Origin: Henricia sp. BOLD:AAB3569
Taxonomy: Eukaryota > Echinodermata > Asteroidea > Spinulosida > Echinasteridae
DNA length: 64,000 nt
Direction of reading: 5' to 3'
Assembly: GCA_037783545.1 (NCBI GenBank)
Contig: JBBELK010000028.1
Span: forward strand, 1 to 64,000
Below the pieces are notes generated by a model. That model was given only the letters and a program-made list of their open reading frames with translations. It did no database searches and was not told the DNA's origin. Position 1 is the stretch's first letter. Each line of letters opens with the position of its first letter. Below, in pieces: positions 47,191 through 61,808 of the stretch. The translations under genes were made by a program, and so were the position numbers.

Positions 47191-50100
47191 TTTCCAAATT
47201 TGTCGGCATTTGGGACACACTTTGACCTAATTCCCGTCACAATCTGGGGTGAGTCAACGGCCGTACAAATGTACACCAGCGCATGCGCAGCGCAGGGTGT
47301 CCCAACAGCCACGGTTAGGGTAATAACCACGTAGCCGAGCTCCGCTTTCCCTAAACTCTGAAATTTCTCCGTCATTTCCCAGCGAAAATCTGTCAATTTT
47401 GCATGACAAGTGCGGAATATATACAGTTTGGAGCATGCAAAATTTGAAGTTGGTTGGAAAATTCCTTGATTTCCAAATTTGCCGGCATTTGGGACACACT
47501 TTGACCTAATTCCCATCACAATCTGGGGTGAGTCAACGGCCGTACAAATGTACACCAGCGCAGCGCAGGCTGTCCCAACAGCCACGGTTAGGGGAATAAC
47601 CACGTAGCCGAGCTCCGCTTTCCCTAAACTCTGAAATTTCTCCGTCATTTCCCAGCGAAAATCTGTCAATTTTGCATGACAAGTGCGGAATATATACAGT
47701 TTGGAGCATGCAAAATTTGAAGTTGGTTGGAAAATTCCTTGATTTCCAAATTTGCCGGCATTTGGGACACACTTTTACCTAATTCCCGTCACAATCTGGG
47801 GTGAGTCAACGGCCGTACAAATGTACACAAGCGCAGCGCAGGGTGTCCCAACAGCCACGGTTAGGGGAATAACCACGTAGCCGAGCTCCGCTTTCCCTAA
47901 ACTCTGAAATTTCTCCGTCATTTCCCAGCGAAAATCTGTCAATTTTGCATGACAAGTGCGGAATATATACAGTTTGGAGCATGCAAAATTTGAAGTTGGT
48001 TGTAAAAAATTCCTTGATTTCCAAATTTGCCGGCATTTGGGACACACTTTGACCTAATTCCCGTCACAATCTGGGGTGAGTCAACGGCCGTACAAATGTA
48101 CACCAGCGCATGCGCAGCGCAGGGTGTCCCAACAGCCACGGTTAGGGGAATAACCACGTAGCCGAGCTCCGCTTCCCCTAAACTCTGAAATTTCTCCGTC
48201 ATTTCCCAGTGAAAATCTGTCAATTTTGCATGACAAGTGCGGAATATATACAGTTTGGAGCATGCAAAATTTGAAGTTGGTTGAAAAATTCCTTGATTTC
48301 CAAATTTGCCGGCATTTGGGACACACTTTGACCTAATTCCCATCACAATCTGGGGTGAGTCAACGGCCGTACAAATGTACACCAGCGCAGCGCAGGCTGT
48401 CCCAACAGCCACGGTTAGGGGAATAACCACGTAGCCGAGCTCCGCTTTCCCTAAACTCTGAAATTTCTCCGTCATTTCCCTTCGAAAATCTGTCAATTTT
48501 GCATGACAAGTGCGGAATATATACAGTTTGGAGCATGCAAAATTTGAAGTTGGTTGGAAAATTCCTTGATTTCCAAATTTGCCGGCATTTGGGACACACT
48601 TTGACCTAATTCCCGTCACAATCTGGGGTGAGTCAACGGCCGTACAAATGTACACAAGCGCAGCGCAGGGTGTCCCAACAGCAACGGTTAGGGGAATAAC
48701 CACGTAGCCGAGCTCCGCTTTCCCTAAACTCTGAAATTTCTCCGTCATTTCCCAGCGAAAATCTGTCAATTTTGCATGACAAGTGCGGAATATATACAGT
48801 TTGGAGCATGCAAAATTTGAAGTTGGTTGGAAAATTCCTTGATTTCCAAATTTGCCGGCATTTGGGACACACTTTGACCTAATTCCCGTCACAATCTGGG
48901 GTGAGTCAACGGCCGTACAAATGTACACAAGCGCAGCGCAGGGTGTCCCAACAGCCACGGTTAGGGGAATAACCACGTAGCCGAGCTCCGCTTTCCCTAA
49001 ACTCTGACATTTCTCCGTCATTTCCCAGCGAAAATCTGTCAATTTTGCATGACAAGTGCGGAATATATACAGTTTGGAGCATGCAAAATTTGAAGTTGGT
49101 TGGAAAATTCCTTGATTTCCAAATTTGTCGGCATTTGGGACACACTTTGACCTAATTCCCGTCACAATCTGGGGTGAGTCAACGGCCGTACAAATGTACA
49201 CCAGCGCATGCGCAGCGCAGGGTGTCCCAACAGCCACGGTTAGGGTAATAACCACGTAGCCGAGCTCCGCTTTCCCTAAACTCTGAAATTTCTCCGTCAT
49301 TTCCCAGCGAAAATCTGTCAATTTTGCATGACAAGTGCGGAATATATACAGTTTGGAGCATGCAAAATTTGAAGTTGGTTGAAAAATTCCTTGATTTCCA
49401 AATTTGCCGGCATTTGGGACACACTTTGACCTAATTCCCGTCACAATCTGGGGTGAGTCAACGGCCGTACAAATGTACACCAGCGCAGCGCAGGGTGTCC
49501 CAACAGCCACGGTTAGGGGAATAACCACGTAGCCGAGCTCCGCTTTCCCTAAACTCTGAAATTTCTCCGTCATTTCCTAGCGAAAATCTGTCAATTTTGC
49601 ATGACAAGTGCGGAATATATACAGTTTGGAGCATGCACAATTTGAAGTTGGTTGGAAAATTCCTTGATTTCCAAATTTGCCGGCATTTGGGACACACTTT
49701 GACCTAATTCCCGTCACAATCTGGGGTGAGTCAACGGCCGTACAAATGTACACCAGCGCAGCGCAGGGTGTCCCAACAGCCACGGTTAGGGGAATAACCA
49801 CGTAGCCGAGCTCCGCTTTCCCTAAACTCTGAAATTTCTCCGTCATTTCCCAGAGAAAATCTGTCAACCTTGCATGACAAGTGCGGAATATATACAGTTT
49901 GGAGCATGCAAAATTTGAAGTTGGTTGGAAAATTCCTTGATTTCCAAATTTGCCGGCATTTGGGACACACTTTGACCTAATTCCCGTCACAATCTGGGGT
50001 GAGTCAACGGCCGAACAAATGTACACAAGCGCAGCGCAGGGTGTCCCAACAGCCACGGTTAGGGGAATAACCACGTAGCCGAGCTCCGCTTTCCCTAAAC

Positions 50101-50276
50101 TCTGACATTTCTCCGTCATTTCCCAGCGAAAATCTGTCAATTTTGCATGACAAGTGCGGAATATATACAGTTTGGAGCATGCACAATTTGAAGTTGGTTG
50201 GAAAATTCCTTGATTTCCAAATTTGTCGGCATTTGGGACACACTTTGACCTAATTCCCGTCACAATCTGGGGTGAG

Positions 50277-53200
50277 TCAACGGCCGTACAAATGTACACC
50301 AGCGCATGCGCAGCGCAGGGTGTCCCAACAGCCACGGTTAGGGTAATAACCACGTAGCCGAGCTCCGCTTTCCCTAAACTCTGAAATTTCTCCGTCATTT
50401 CCCAGCGAAAATCTGTCAATTTTGCATGACAAGTGCGGAATATATACAGTTTGGAGCATGCAAAATTTGAAGTTGGTTGAAAAATTCCTTGATTTCCAAA
50501 TTTGCCGGCATTTGGGACACACTTTGACCTAATTCCCGTCACAATCTGGGGTGAGTCAACGGCCGTACAAATGTACACCAGCGCAGCGCAGGGTGTCCCA
50601 ACAGCCACGGTTAGGGGAATAACCACGTAGCCGAGCTCCGCTTTCCCTAAACTCTGAAATTTCTCCGTCATTTCCTAGCAAAAATCTGTCAATTTTGCAT
50701 GACAAGTGCGGAATATATACAGTTTGGAGCATGCACAATTTGAAGTTGGTTGGAAAATTCCTTGATTTCCAAATTTGCCGGCATTTGGGACACACTTTGA
50801 CCTAATTCCCGTCACAATCTGGGGTGAGTCAACGGCCGTACAAATGTACACCAGCGCAGCGCAGGGTGTCCCAACAGCCACGGTTAGGGGAATAACCACG
50901 TAGCCGAGCTCCGCTTTCCCTAAACTCTGAAATTTCTCCGTCATTTCCCAGAGAAAGTCTGTCAACCTTGCATGACAAGTGCGGAATATATACAGTTTGG
51001 AGCATGCACAATTTGAAGTTGGTTGGAAAATTCCTTGATTTCCAAATTTGTCGGCATTTGGGACACACTTTGACCTAATTCCCGTCACAATCTGGGGTGA
51101 GTCAACGGCCGTACAAATGTACACCAGCGCATGCGCAGCGCAGGGTGTCCCAACAGCCACGGTTAGGGTAATAACCACGTAGCCGAGCTCCGCTTTCCCT
51201 AAACTCTGAAATTTCTCCGTCATTTCCCAGCGAAAATCTGTCAATTTTGCATGACAAGTGCGGAATATATACAGTTTGGAGCATGCAAAATTTGAAGTTG
51301 GTTGAAAAATTCCTTGATTTCCAAATTTGCCGGCATTTGGGACACACTTTGACCTAATTCCCGTCACAATCTGGGGTGAGTCAACGGCCGTACAAATGTA
51401 CACCAGCGCAGCGCAGGGTGTCCCAACAGCCACGGTTAGGGGAATAACCACGTAGCCGAGCTCCGCTTTCCCTAAACTCTGAAATTTCTCCGTCATTTCC
51501 TAGCAAAAATCTGTCAATTTTGCATGACAAGTGCGGAATATATACAGTTTGGAGCATGCACAATTTGAAGTTGGTTGGAAAATTCCTTGATTTCCAAATT
51601 TGCCGGCATTTGGGACACACTTTGACCTAATTCCCGTCACAATCTGGGGTGAGTCAACGGCCGTACAAATGTACACCAGCGCAGCGCAGGGTGTCCCAAC
51701 AGCCACGGTTAGGGGAATAACCACGTAGCCGAGCTCCGCTTTCCCTAAACTCTGAAATTTCTCCGTCATTTCCCAGAGAAAATCTGTCAACCTTGCATGA
51801 CAAGTGCGGAATATATACAGTTTGGAGCATGCAAAATTTGAAGTTGGTTGGAAAATTCCTTGATTTCCAAATTTGCCGGCATTTGGGACACACTTTGACC
51901 TAATTCCCGTCACAATCTGGGGTGAGTCAACGGCCGAACAAATGTACACAAGCGCAGCGCAGGGTGTCCCAACAGCCACGGTTAGGGGAATAACCACGTA
52001 GCCGAGCTCCGCTTTCCCTAAACTCTGAAATTTCTCCGTCATTTCCCAGCGAAAATCTGTCAATTTTGCATGACAAGTGCGGAATATATACAGTTTGGAG
52101 CATGCACAATTTGAAGTTGGTTCGAAAATTCCTTGATTTCCAAATTTGCCGGCATTTGGGACACACTTTGACCTAATTCCCGTCACAATCTGGGGTGAGT
52201 CAACGGCCGTACAAATGTACACAAGCGCAGCGCAGGGTGTCCCAACAGCCACGGTTAGGGGAATAACCACGTAGCCGAGCTCCGCTTTCCCTAAACTCTG
52301 AAATTTCTCCGTTATTTCCCAGCGAAAATCTGTCAATTTTGCATGACAAGTGCGGAATATATACAGTTTGGAGCATGCCAAATTTGAAGTTGGTTGGAAA
52401 ATTCCTTGATTTCCAAATTTGCCGGCATTTGGGACACACTTTGACCTAATTCCCGTCACAATCTAGGGTGAGTCAACGGCCGTACAAATGTACACAAGCG
52501 CAGCGCAGGGTGTCCCAACAGCCACGGTTATGGGAATAACCACGTAGCCGAGCTCCGCTTTCCCTAAACTCTGAAATTTCTCCGTCATTTCCCAGCGAAA
52601 ATCTGTCAATTTTGCATGACAAGTGCGGAATATATACAGTTTGGAGCATGCAAAATTTGAAGTTGGTTGTAAAAAATTCCTTGATTTCCAAATTTGCCGG
52701 CATTTGGGACACACTTTGACCTACTTCCCGTCACAATCTGGGGTGAGTCAACGGCCGTACAAATGTACACCAGCGCAGCGCAGGGTGTCCCAACAGCCAC
52801 GGTTAGGGGAATAACCACGTAGCCGAGCTCCGCTTTCCCTAAACTCTGAAATTTCTCCGTCATTTCCCAGCGAAAATCTGTCAATTTTGCATGACAAGTG
52901 CGGAATATATACAGTTTGGAGCATGCCAAATTTGAAGTTGGTTGGAAAATTCCTTGATTTCCAAATTTGCCGGCATTTGGGACACACTTTGACCTAATTC
53001 CCGTCACAATCTGGGGTGAGTCAACGGCCGTACAAATGTACACAAGCGCAGGGCAGGGTGTCCCAACAGCCACGGTTAGGGGAATAACCACGTAGCCGAG
53101 CTCCGCTTTCCCTAAACTCTGAAATTTCTCCGTCATTTCCCAGCGAAAATCTGTCAATTTTGCATGACAAGTGCGGAATATATACAGTTTGGAGCATGCA

Positions 53201-54640
53201 AAATTTGAAGTTGGTTGGAAAATTCCTTGATTTCCAAATTTGCCGGCATTTGGGACACACTTTGAACTAATTCCCGTCACAATCTGGGGTGAGTCAACGG
53301 CCGTACAAATGTACACCAGCGCATGCGCAGCGCAGGGTGTCCCAACAGCCACGGTTAGGGTAATAACCACGTAGCCGAGCTCCGCTTTCCCTAAACTCTG
53401 AAATTTCTCCGTCATTTCCCAGCGAAAATCTGTCAATTTTGCATGACAAGTGCGGAATATATACAGTTTGGAGCATGCAAAATTTGAAGTTGGTTGAAAA
53501 ATTCCTTGATTTCCAAATTTGCCGGCATTTGGGACACACTTTGACCTAATTCCCGTCACAATCTGGGGTGAGTCAACGGCCGTACAAATGTACACCAGCG
53601 CAGCGCAGGGTGTCCCAACAGCCACGGTTAGGGGAATAACCACGTAGCCGAGCTCCGCTTTCCCTAAACTCTGAAATTTCTCCGTCATTTCCTAGCGAAA
53701 ATCTGTCAATTTTGCATGACAAGTGCGGAATATATACAGTTTGGAGCATGCACAATTTGAAGTTGGTTGGAAAATTCCTTGATTTCCAAATTTGCCGGCA
53801 TTTGGGACACACTTTGACCTAATTCCCGTCACAATCTGGGGTGAGTCAACGGCCGTACAAATGTACACCAGCGCAGCGCAGGGTGTCCCAACAGCCACGG
53901 TTAGGGGAATAACCACGTAGCCGAGCTCCGCTTTCCCTAAACTCTGAAATTTCTCCGTCATTTCCCAGAGAAAATCTGTCAACCTTGCATGACAAGTGCG
54001 GAATATATACAGTTTGGAGCATGCAAAATTTGAAGTTGGTTGGAAAATTCCTTGATTTCCAAATTTGCCGGCATTTGGGACACACTTTGACCTAATTCCC
54101 GTCACAATCTGGGGTGAGTCAACGGCCGAACAAATGTACACAAGCGCAGCGCAGGGTGTCCCAACAGCCACGGTTAGGGGAATAACCACGTAGCCGAGCT
54201 CCGCTTTCCCTAAACTCTGAAATTTCTCCGTCATTTCCCAGCGAAAATCTGTCAATTTTGCATGACAAGTGCGGAATATATACAGTTTGGAGCATGCACA
54301 ATTTGAAGTTGGTTCGAAAATTCCTTGATTTCCAAATTTGCCGGCATTTGGGACACACTTTGACCTAATTCCCGTCACAATCTGGGGTGAGTCAACGGCC
54401 GTACAAATGTACACAAGCGCAGCGCAGGGTGTCCCAACAGCCACGGTTAGGGGAATAACAACGTAGCCGAGCTCCGCTTTCCCTAAACTCTGAAATTTCT
54501 CCGTCATTTCCCAGCGAAAATCTGTCAATTTTGCATGACAAGTGCGGAATATATACAGTTTGGAGCATGCAAAATTTGAAGTTGGTTGGAAAATTCCTTG
54601 ATTTCCAAATTTGCCGGCATTTGGGACACACTTTGACCTA
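50277..54640 (-). repeat. Mosaic higher-order repeats with CAACCTTGCATG variant
   Basis: Monomers carrying CCAGAGAAAATCTGTCAACC recur at about 49852, 50950, 51775 and 53968. Units with TCCTAGCAAAAATC recur 825 bp apart (50674 and 51499), and units with GGTTCGAAAATTCC recur 2192 bp apart (52119 and 54311). These are partial, overlapping duplications of three, four and eight monomers. They indicate repeated unequal exchange of different register sizes in one place. Confidence 0.7.
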
Positions 54641-57600
54641 ATTCCCGTCACAATCTGGGGTGAGTCAACGGCCGTACAAATGTACACAAGCGCAGCGCAG
54701 GGTGTCCCAACAGCCACGGTTAGGGGAATAACCACGTAGCCGAGCTCCGCTTTCCCTAAACTCTGAAATTTCTCCGTCATTTCCCAGCGAAAATCTGTCA
54801 ATTTTGCATGACAAGTGCGGAATATATACAGTTTGGAGCATGCAAAATTTGAAGTTGGTTGTAAAAAATTCCTTGATTTCCAAATTTGCCGGCATTTGGG
54901 ACACACTTTGACCTAATTCCCGTCACAATCTGGGGTGAGTCAACGGCCGTACAAATGTACACCAGCGCAGCGCAGGGTGTCCCAACAGCCACGGTTAGGG
55001 GAATAACCACGTAGCCGAGCTCCGCTTTCCCTAAACTCTGAAATTTCTCCGTCATTTCCCAGCGAAAATCTGTCAATTTTGCATGACAAGTGCGGAATAT
55101 ATACAGTTTGGAGCATGCCAAATTTGAAGTTGGTTGGAAAATTCCTTGATTTCCAAATTTGCCGGCATTTGGGACACACTTTGACCTAATTCCCGTCACA
55201 ATCTGGGGTGAGTCAACGGCCGTACAAATGTACACAAGCGCAGGGCAGGGTGTCCCAACAGCCACGGTTAGGGGAATAACCACGTAGCCGAGCTCCGCTT
55301 TCCCTAAACTCTGAAATTTCTCCGTCATTTCCCAGCGAAAATCTGTCAATTTTGCATGACAAGTGCGGAATATATACAGTTTGGAGCATGCAAAATTTGA
55401 AGTTGGTTGGAAAATTCCTTGATTTCCAAATTTGCCGGCATTTGGGACACACTTTGACCTAATTCCCGTCACAATCTGGGGTGAGTCAACGGCCGTACAA
55501 ATGTACACCAGCGCATGCGCAGCGCAGGGTGTCCCAACAGCCACGGTTAGGGGAATAACCACGTAGCCGAGCTCCGCTTTCCCTAAACTCTGAAATTTCT
55601 CCGTTATTTCCCAGCGAAAATCTGTCAATTTTGCATGACAAGTGCGGAATATATACAGTTTGGAGCATGCCAAATTTGAAGTTGGTTGGAAAATTCCTTG
55701 ATTTCCAAATTTGCCGGCATTTGGGACACACTTTGACATAATTCCCGTCACAATCTGGGGTGAGTCAACGGCCGTACAAATGTACACAAGCGCAGCGCAG
55801 GGTGTCCCAACAGCCACGGTTAGGGGAATAACCACGTAGCCGAGCTCCGCTTTCCCTAAACTCTGAAATTTCTCCGTCATTTCCCAGCGAAAATCTGTCA
55901 ATTTTGCATGACAAGTGCGGAATATATACAGTTTGGAGCATGCAAAATTTGAAGTTGGTTGTAAAAAATTCCTTGATTTCCAAATTTGCCGGCATTTGGG
56001 ACACACTTTGACCTAATTCCCGTCACAATCTGGGGTGAGTCAACGGCCGTACAAATGTACACCAGCGCAGCGCAGGGTGTCCCAACAGCCACGGTTAGGG
56101 GAATAACCACGTAGCCGAGCTCCGCTTTCCCTAAACTCTGAAATTTCTCCGTCATTTCCCAGCGAAAATCTGTCAATTTTGCATGACAAGTGCGGAATAT
56201 ATACAGTTTGGAGCATGCCAAATTTGAAGTTGGTCGGAAAATTCCTTGATTTCCAAATTTGCCGGCATTTGGGACACACTTTGACCTAATTCCCGTCACA
56301 ATCTGGGGTGAGTCAACGGCCGTACAAATGTACACAAGCGCAGGGCAGGGTGTCCCAACAGCCACGGTTAGGGGAATAACCACGTAGCCGAGCTCCGCTT
56401 TCCCTAAACTCTGAAATTTCTCCGTCATTTCCCAGCGAAAATCTGTCAATTTTGCATGACAAGTGCGGAATATATACAGTTTGGAGCATGCAAAATTTGA
56501 AGTTGGTTGGAAAATTCCTTGATTTCCAAATTTGCCGGCATTTAGGACACACTTTGACCTAATTCCCGTCACAATCTGGGGTGAGTCAACGGCCGTACAA
56601 ATGTACACCAGCGCATGCGCAGCGCAGGGTGTCCCAACAGCCACGGTTAGGGGAATAACCACGTAGCCGAGCTCCGCTATCCCTAAACTCTGAAATTTCT
56701 CCGTTATTTCCCAGCGAAAATCTGTCAATTTTGCATGACAAGTGCGGAATATATACAGTTTGGAGCATGCCAAATTTGAAGTTGGTTGGAAAATTCCTTG
56801 ATTTCCAAATTTGCCGGCATTTGGGACACACTTTGACATAATTCCCGTCACAATCTGGGGTGAGTCAACGGCCGTACAAATGTACACAAGCGCAGCGCAG
56901 GGTGTCCCAACAGCCACGGTTAGGGGAATAACCACGTAGCCGAGCTCCGCTTTCCCTAAACTCTGAAATTTCTCCGTCATTTCCCAGCGAAAATCTGTCA
57001 ATTTTGCATGACAAGTGCGGAATATATACAGTTTGGAGCATGCAAAATTTGAAGTTGGTTGGAAAATTCCTTGATTTCCAAATTTGCCGGTATTTGGGAC
57101 ACACTTTGACCTAATTCCCGTCACAATCTGGGGTGAGTCAACGGCCGTACAAATGTACACAAGCGCAGCGCAGGGTGTCCCAACAGCCACGGTTAGGGGA
57201 ATAACCACGTAGCCGAGCTCCGCTTTCACTAAACTCTGAAATTTCTCAGTCATTTCCCAGCGAAAATCTGTCAATTTTGCATGACAAGTGCGGAATATAT
57301 ACAGTTTGGAGCATGCAAAATTTGAAGTTGGTTGGAAAATTCCTTGATTTCCAAATTTGCCGGCATTTGGGACACACTTTGACCTAATTCCCGTCACAAT
57401 CTGGGGTGAGTCAACGGCCGTACAAATGTACACAAGCGCAGCGCAGGGTGTCCCAACAGCCACGGTTAGGGGAATAACCACGTAGCCGAGCTCCGCTTTC
57501 CCTAAACTCTGACATTTCTCCGTCATTTCCCAGCGAAAATCTGTCAATTTTGCATGACAAGTGCGGAATATATACAGTTTGGAGCATGCAAAATTTGAAG

Positions 57601-58241
57601 TTGGTTGGAAAATTCCTTGATTTCCAAATTTGCCGGCATTTGGGACACACTTTGACCTAATTCCCGTCACAATCTGGGGTGAGTCAACGGCCGTACAAAT
57701 GTACACCAGCGCATGCGCAGCGCAGGGTGTCCCAACAGCCACGGTTAGGGGAATAACCACGTAGCCGAGCTCCGCTTTCCCTAAACTCTGAAATTTCTCC
57801 GTCATTTCCCAGCGAAAATCTGTCAATTTTGCATGACAAGTGCGGAATATATACAGTTTGGAGCATGCAACATTTGAAGTTGGTTGGAAAATTCCTTGAT
57901 TTCCAAATTTGCCGGCATTTGGGACACACTTTGACCTAATTCCCGTCACTATCTGGGGTGAGTCAACGGCCGTACAAATGTACACCAGCGCATGCGCAGC
58001 GCAGGGTGTCCCAACAGCCACGGTTAGGGGAATAACCACGTAGCCGAGCTCCGCTTTCCCTAAACTCTGACATTTCTCCGTCATTTCCCAGCGAAAATCT
58101 GTCAATTTTGAATGACAAGTGCGGAATATATACAGTTTGGAGCATGCAAAATTTGAAGTTGGTTGGAAAATTCCTTGATTTCCAAATTTGCCGGCATTTG
58201 GGACACACTTTGACCTAATTCCCGTCACAATCTGGGGTGAG

Positions 58242-59610
58242 TCAACGGCCGTACAAATGTACACAAGCGCAGCGCAGGGTGTCCCAACAGCCACGGTTAG
58301 GGGAATAACCACGTAGCCGAGCTCCGCTTTCCCTAAACTCTGACATTTCTCCGTCATTTCCCAGCGAAAATCTGTCAATTTTGCATGACAAGTGCGGAAT
58401 ATATACAGTTTGGAGCATGCAAAATTTGAAGTTGGTTGGAAAATTCCTTGATTTCCAAATTTGCCGGCATTTGGGACACACTTTGACCTAATTCCCGTCA
58501 CAATCTGGGGTGAGTCAACGGCCGTACAAATTTACACCAGCGTAGCGCAGGGTGTCCCAACAGCCACGGTTAGGGGAATAACCACGTAGCCGAGCTCCGC
58601 TTTCCCTAAACTCTGAAATTTCTCCGTCATTTCCCAGCGAAAATCTGTCAATTTTGCATGACAAGTGCGGAATATATACAGTTTGGAGCATGCAAAATTT
58701 GAAGTTGGTTGGAAAATTCCTTGATTTCCAAATTTGCCGGCATTTGGGACACACTTTGACCTAATTCCCGTCACAATCTGGGGTGAGTCAACGGCCGTAC
58801 AAATGTACACCAGCGCATGCGCAGCGCAGGGTGTCCCAACAGCCACGGTTAGGGGAATAACCACGTAGCCGAGCTCCGCTTTCCCTAAACTCTGACATTT
58901 CTCCGTCATTTCCCAGCGAAAATCTGTCAATTTTGCATGACAAGTGCGGAATATATACAGTTTGGAGCATGCAAAATGTGAAGTTGGTTGGAAAATTCCT
59001 TGATTTCCAAATTTGCCGGCATTTGGGACACACTTTGACCTAATTCCCGTCACAATCTGGGGTGAGTCAACGGCCGTACAAATGTACACCAGCGCAGCGC
59101 AGGGTGTCCCAACAGCCACGGTTAGGGGAATAACCACGTAGCCGAGCTCCGCTTTCCCTAAACTCTGAAATTTCTCCGTCATTTCCCAGCGAAAATCTGT
59201 CAATTGGGCATGAAAATTGCGGAATATATACAGTTTGGAGCATGCAAAATTTGAAGTTGGTTGGAAAATTCCTTGATTTCCAAATTTGCCGGCATTTGGG
59301 ACACACTTTGACCTAATTCCCGTCACAATCTGGGGTGAGTCAACGGCCGTACAAATGTACACAAGCGCAGCGCAGGGTGTCCCAACAGCCACGGTTAGGG
59401 GAATAACCACGTAGCCGAGCTCCGCTTTCCCTAAACTCTGAAATTTCTCCGTCATTTCCCAGCGAAAATCTGTCAATTTTGCATGACAAGTGCGGAATAT
59501 ATACAGTTTGGAGCATGCAAAATTTGAAGTTGGTTGTAAAAAATTCCTTGATTTCCAAATTTGCCGGCATTTGGGACACACTTTGACCTAATTCCCGTCA
59601 CAATCTGGGG
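58242..59610 (-). repeat. Higher-order block R2, copy 1 (offset 2198 bp)
   Basis: About 1.37 kb repeated at 60440-61808. Shared marks include AAATTTACACCAGCGTAGCG, CAATTGGGCATGAAAATTGC and the 275-bp AAAAAATTCC unit. The offset equals eight monomers, two of them 279 bp and one 275 bp. Confidence 0.8.
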
Positions 59611-60439
59611 TGAGTCAACGGCCGTACAAATGTACACAAGCGCAGGGCAGGGTGTCCCAACAGCCACGGTTAGGGGAATAACCACGTAGCCGAGCTCCGC
59701 TTTCCCTAAACTCTGAAATTTCTCCGTCATTTCCCAGCGAAAATCTGTCAATTTTGCATGACAAGTGCGGAATATATACAGTTTGGAGCATGCACAATTT
59801 GAAGTTGGTTGGAAAATTCCTTGATTTCCAAATTTGCCGGCATTTGGGACACACTTTGACCTAATTCCCGTCACAATCTGGGGTGAGTCAACGGCCGTAC
59901 AAATGTACACCAGCGCATGCGCAGCGCAGGGTGTCCCAACAGCCACGGTTAGGGGAATAACCACGTAGCCGAGCTCCGCTATCCCTAAACTCTGAAATTT
60001 CTCCGTTATTTCCCAGCGAAAATCTGTCAATTTTGCATGACAAGTGCGGAATATATACAGTTTGGAGCATGCCAAATTTGAAGTTGGTTGGAAAATTCCT
60101 TGATTTCCAAATTTGCCGGCATTTGGGACACACTTTGACATAATTCCCGTCACAATCTGGGGTGAGTCAACGGCCGTACAAATGTACACAAGCGCAGCGC
60201 AGGGTGTCCCAACAGCCACGGTTAGGGGAATAACCACGTAGCCGAGCTCCGCTTTCCCTAAACTCTGAAATTTCTCCGTCATTTCTCAGCGAAAATCTGT
60301 CAATTTTGCATGACAAGTGCGGAATATATACAGTTTGGAGCATGCAAAATTTGAAGTTGGTTGGAAAATTCCTTGATTTCCAAATTTGCCGGTATTTGGG
60401 ACACACTTTGACCTAATTCCCGTCACAATCTGGGGTGAG

Positions 60440-61808
60440 TCAACGGCCGTACAAATGTACACAAGCGCAGCGCAGGGTGTCCCAACAGCCACGGTTAGGG
60501 GAATAACCACGTAGCCGAGCTCCGCTTTCCCTAAACTCTGACATTTCTCCGTCATTTCCCAGCGAAAATCTGTCAATTTTGCATGACAAGTGCGGAATAT
60601 ATACAGTTTGGAGCATGCAAAATTTGAAGTTGGTTGGAAAATTCCTTGATTTCCAAATTTGCCGGCATTTGGGACACACTTTGACCTAATTCCCGTCACA
60701 ATCTGGGGTGAGTCAACGGCCGTACAAATTTACACCAGCGTAGCGCAGGGTGTCCCAACAGCCACGGTTAGGGGAATAACCACGTAGCCGAGCTCCGCTT
60801 TCCCTAAACTCTGAAATTTCTCCGTCATTTCCCAGCGAAAATCTGTCAATTTTGCATGACAAGTGCGGAATATATACAGTTTGGAGCATGCAAAATTTGA
60901 AGTTGGTTGGAAAATTCCTTGATTTCCAAATTTGCCGGCATTTGGGACACACTTTGACCTAATTCCCGTCACAATCTGGGGTGAGTCAACGGCCGTACAA
61001 ATGTACACCAGCGCATGCGCAGCGCAGGGTGTCCCAACAGCCACGGTTAGGGGAATAACCACGTAGCCGAGCTCCGCTTTCCCTAAACTCTGACATTTCT
61101 CCGTCATTTCCCAGCGAAAATCTGTCAATTTTGCATGACAAGTGCGGAATATATACAGTTTGGAGCATGCAAAATGTGAAGTTGGTTGGAAAATTCCTTG
61201 ATTTCCAAATTTGCCGGCATTTGGGACACACTTTGACCTAATTCCCGTCACAATCTGGGGTGAGTCAACGGCCGTACAAATGTACACCAGCGCAGCGCAG
61301 GGTGTCCCAACAGCCACGGTTAGGGGAATAACCACGTAGCCGAGCTCCGCTTTCCCTAAACTCTGAAATTTCTCCGTCATTTCCCAGCGAAAATCTGTCA
61401 ATTGGGCATGAAAATTGCGGAATATATACAGTTTGGAGCATGCAAAATTTGAAGTTGGTTGGAAAATTCCTTGATTTCCAAATTTGCCGGCATTTGGGAC
61501 ACACTTTGACCTAATTCCCGTCACAATCTGGGGTGAGTCAACGGCCGTACAAATGTACACAAGCGCAGCGCAGGGTGTCCCAACAGCCACGGTTAGGGGA
61601 ATAACCACGTAGCCGAGCTCCGCTTTCCCTAAACTCTGAAATTTCTCCGTCATTTCCCAGCGAAAATCTGTCAATTTTGCATGACAAGTGCGGAATATAT
61701 ACAGTTTGGAGCATGCAAAATTTGAAGTTGGTTGTAAAAAATTCCTTGATTTCCAAATTTGCCGGCATTTGGGACACACTTTGACCTAATTCCCGTCACA
61801 ATCTGGGG
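60440..61808 (-). repeat. Higher-order block R2, copy 2
   Basis: Repeats 58242-59610 with the same private marks. Its last three monomers (60986-61812) are repeated again at 61813-62639, an exact 827-bp step that includes a third CAATTGGGCATGAAAATTGC near 62226. Confidence 0.8.
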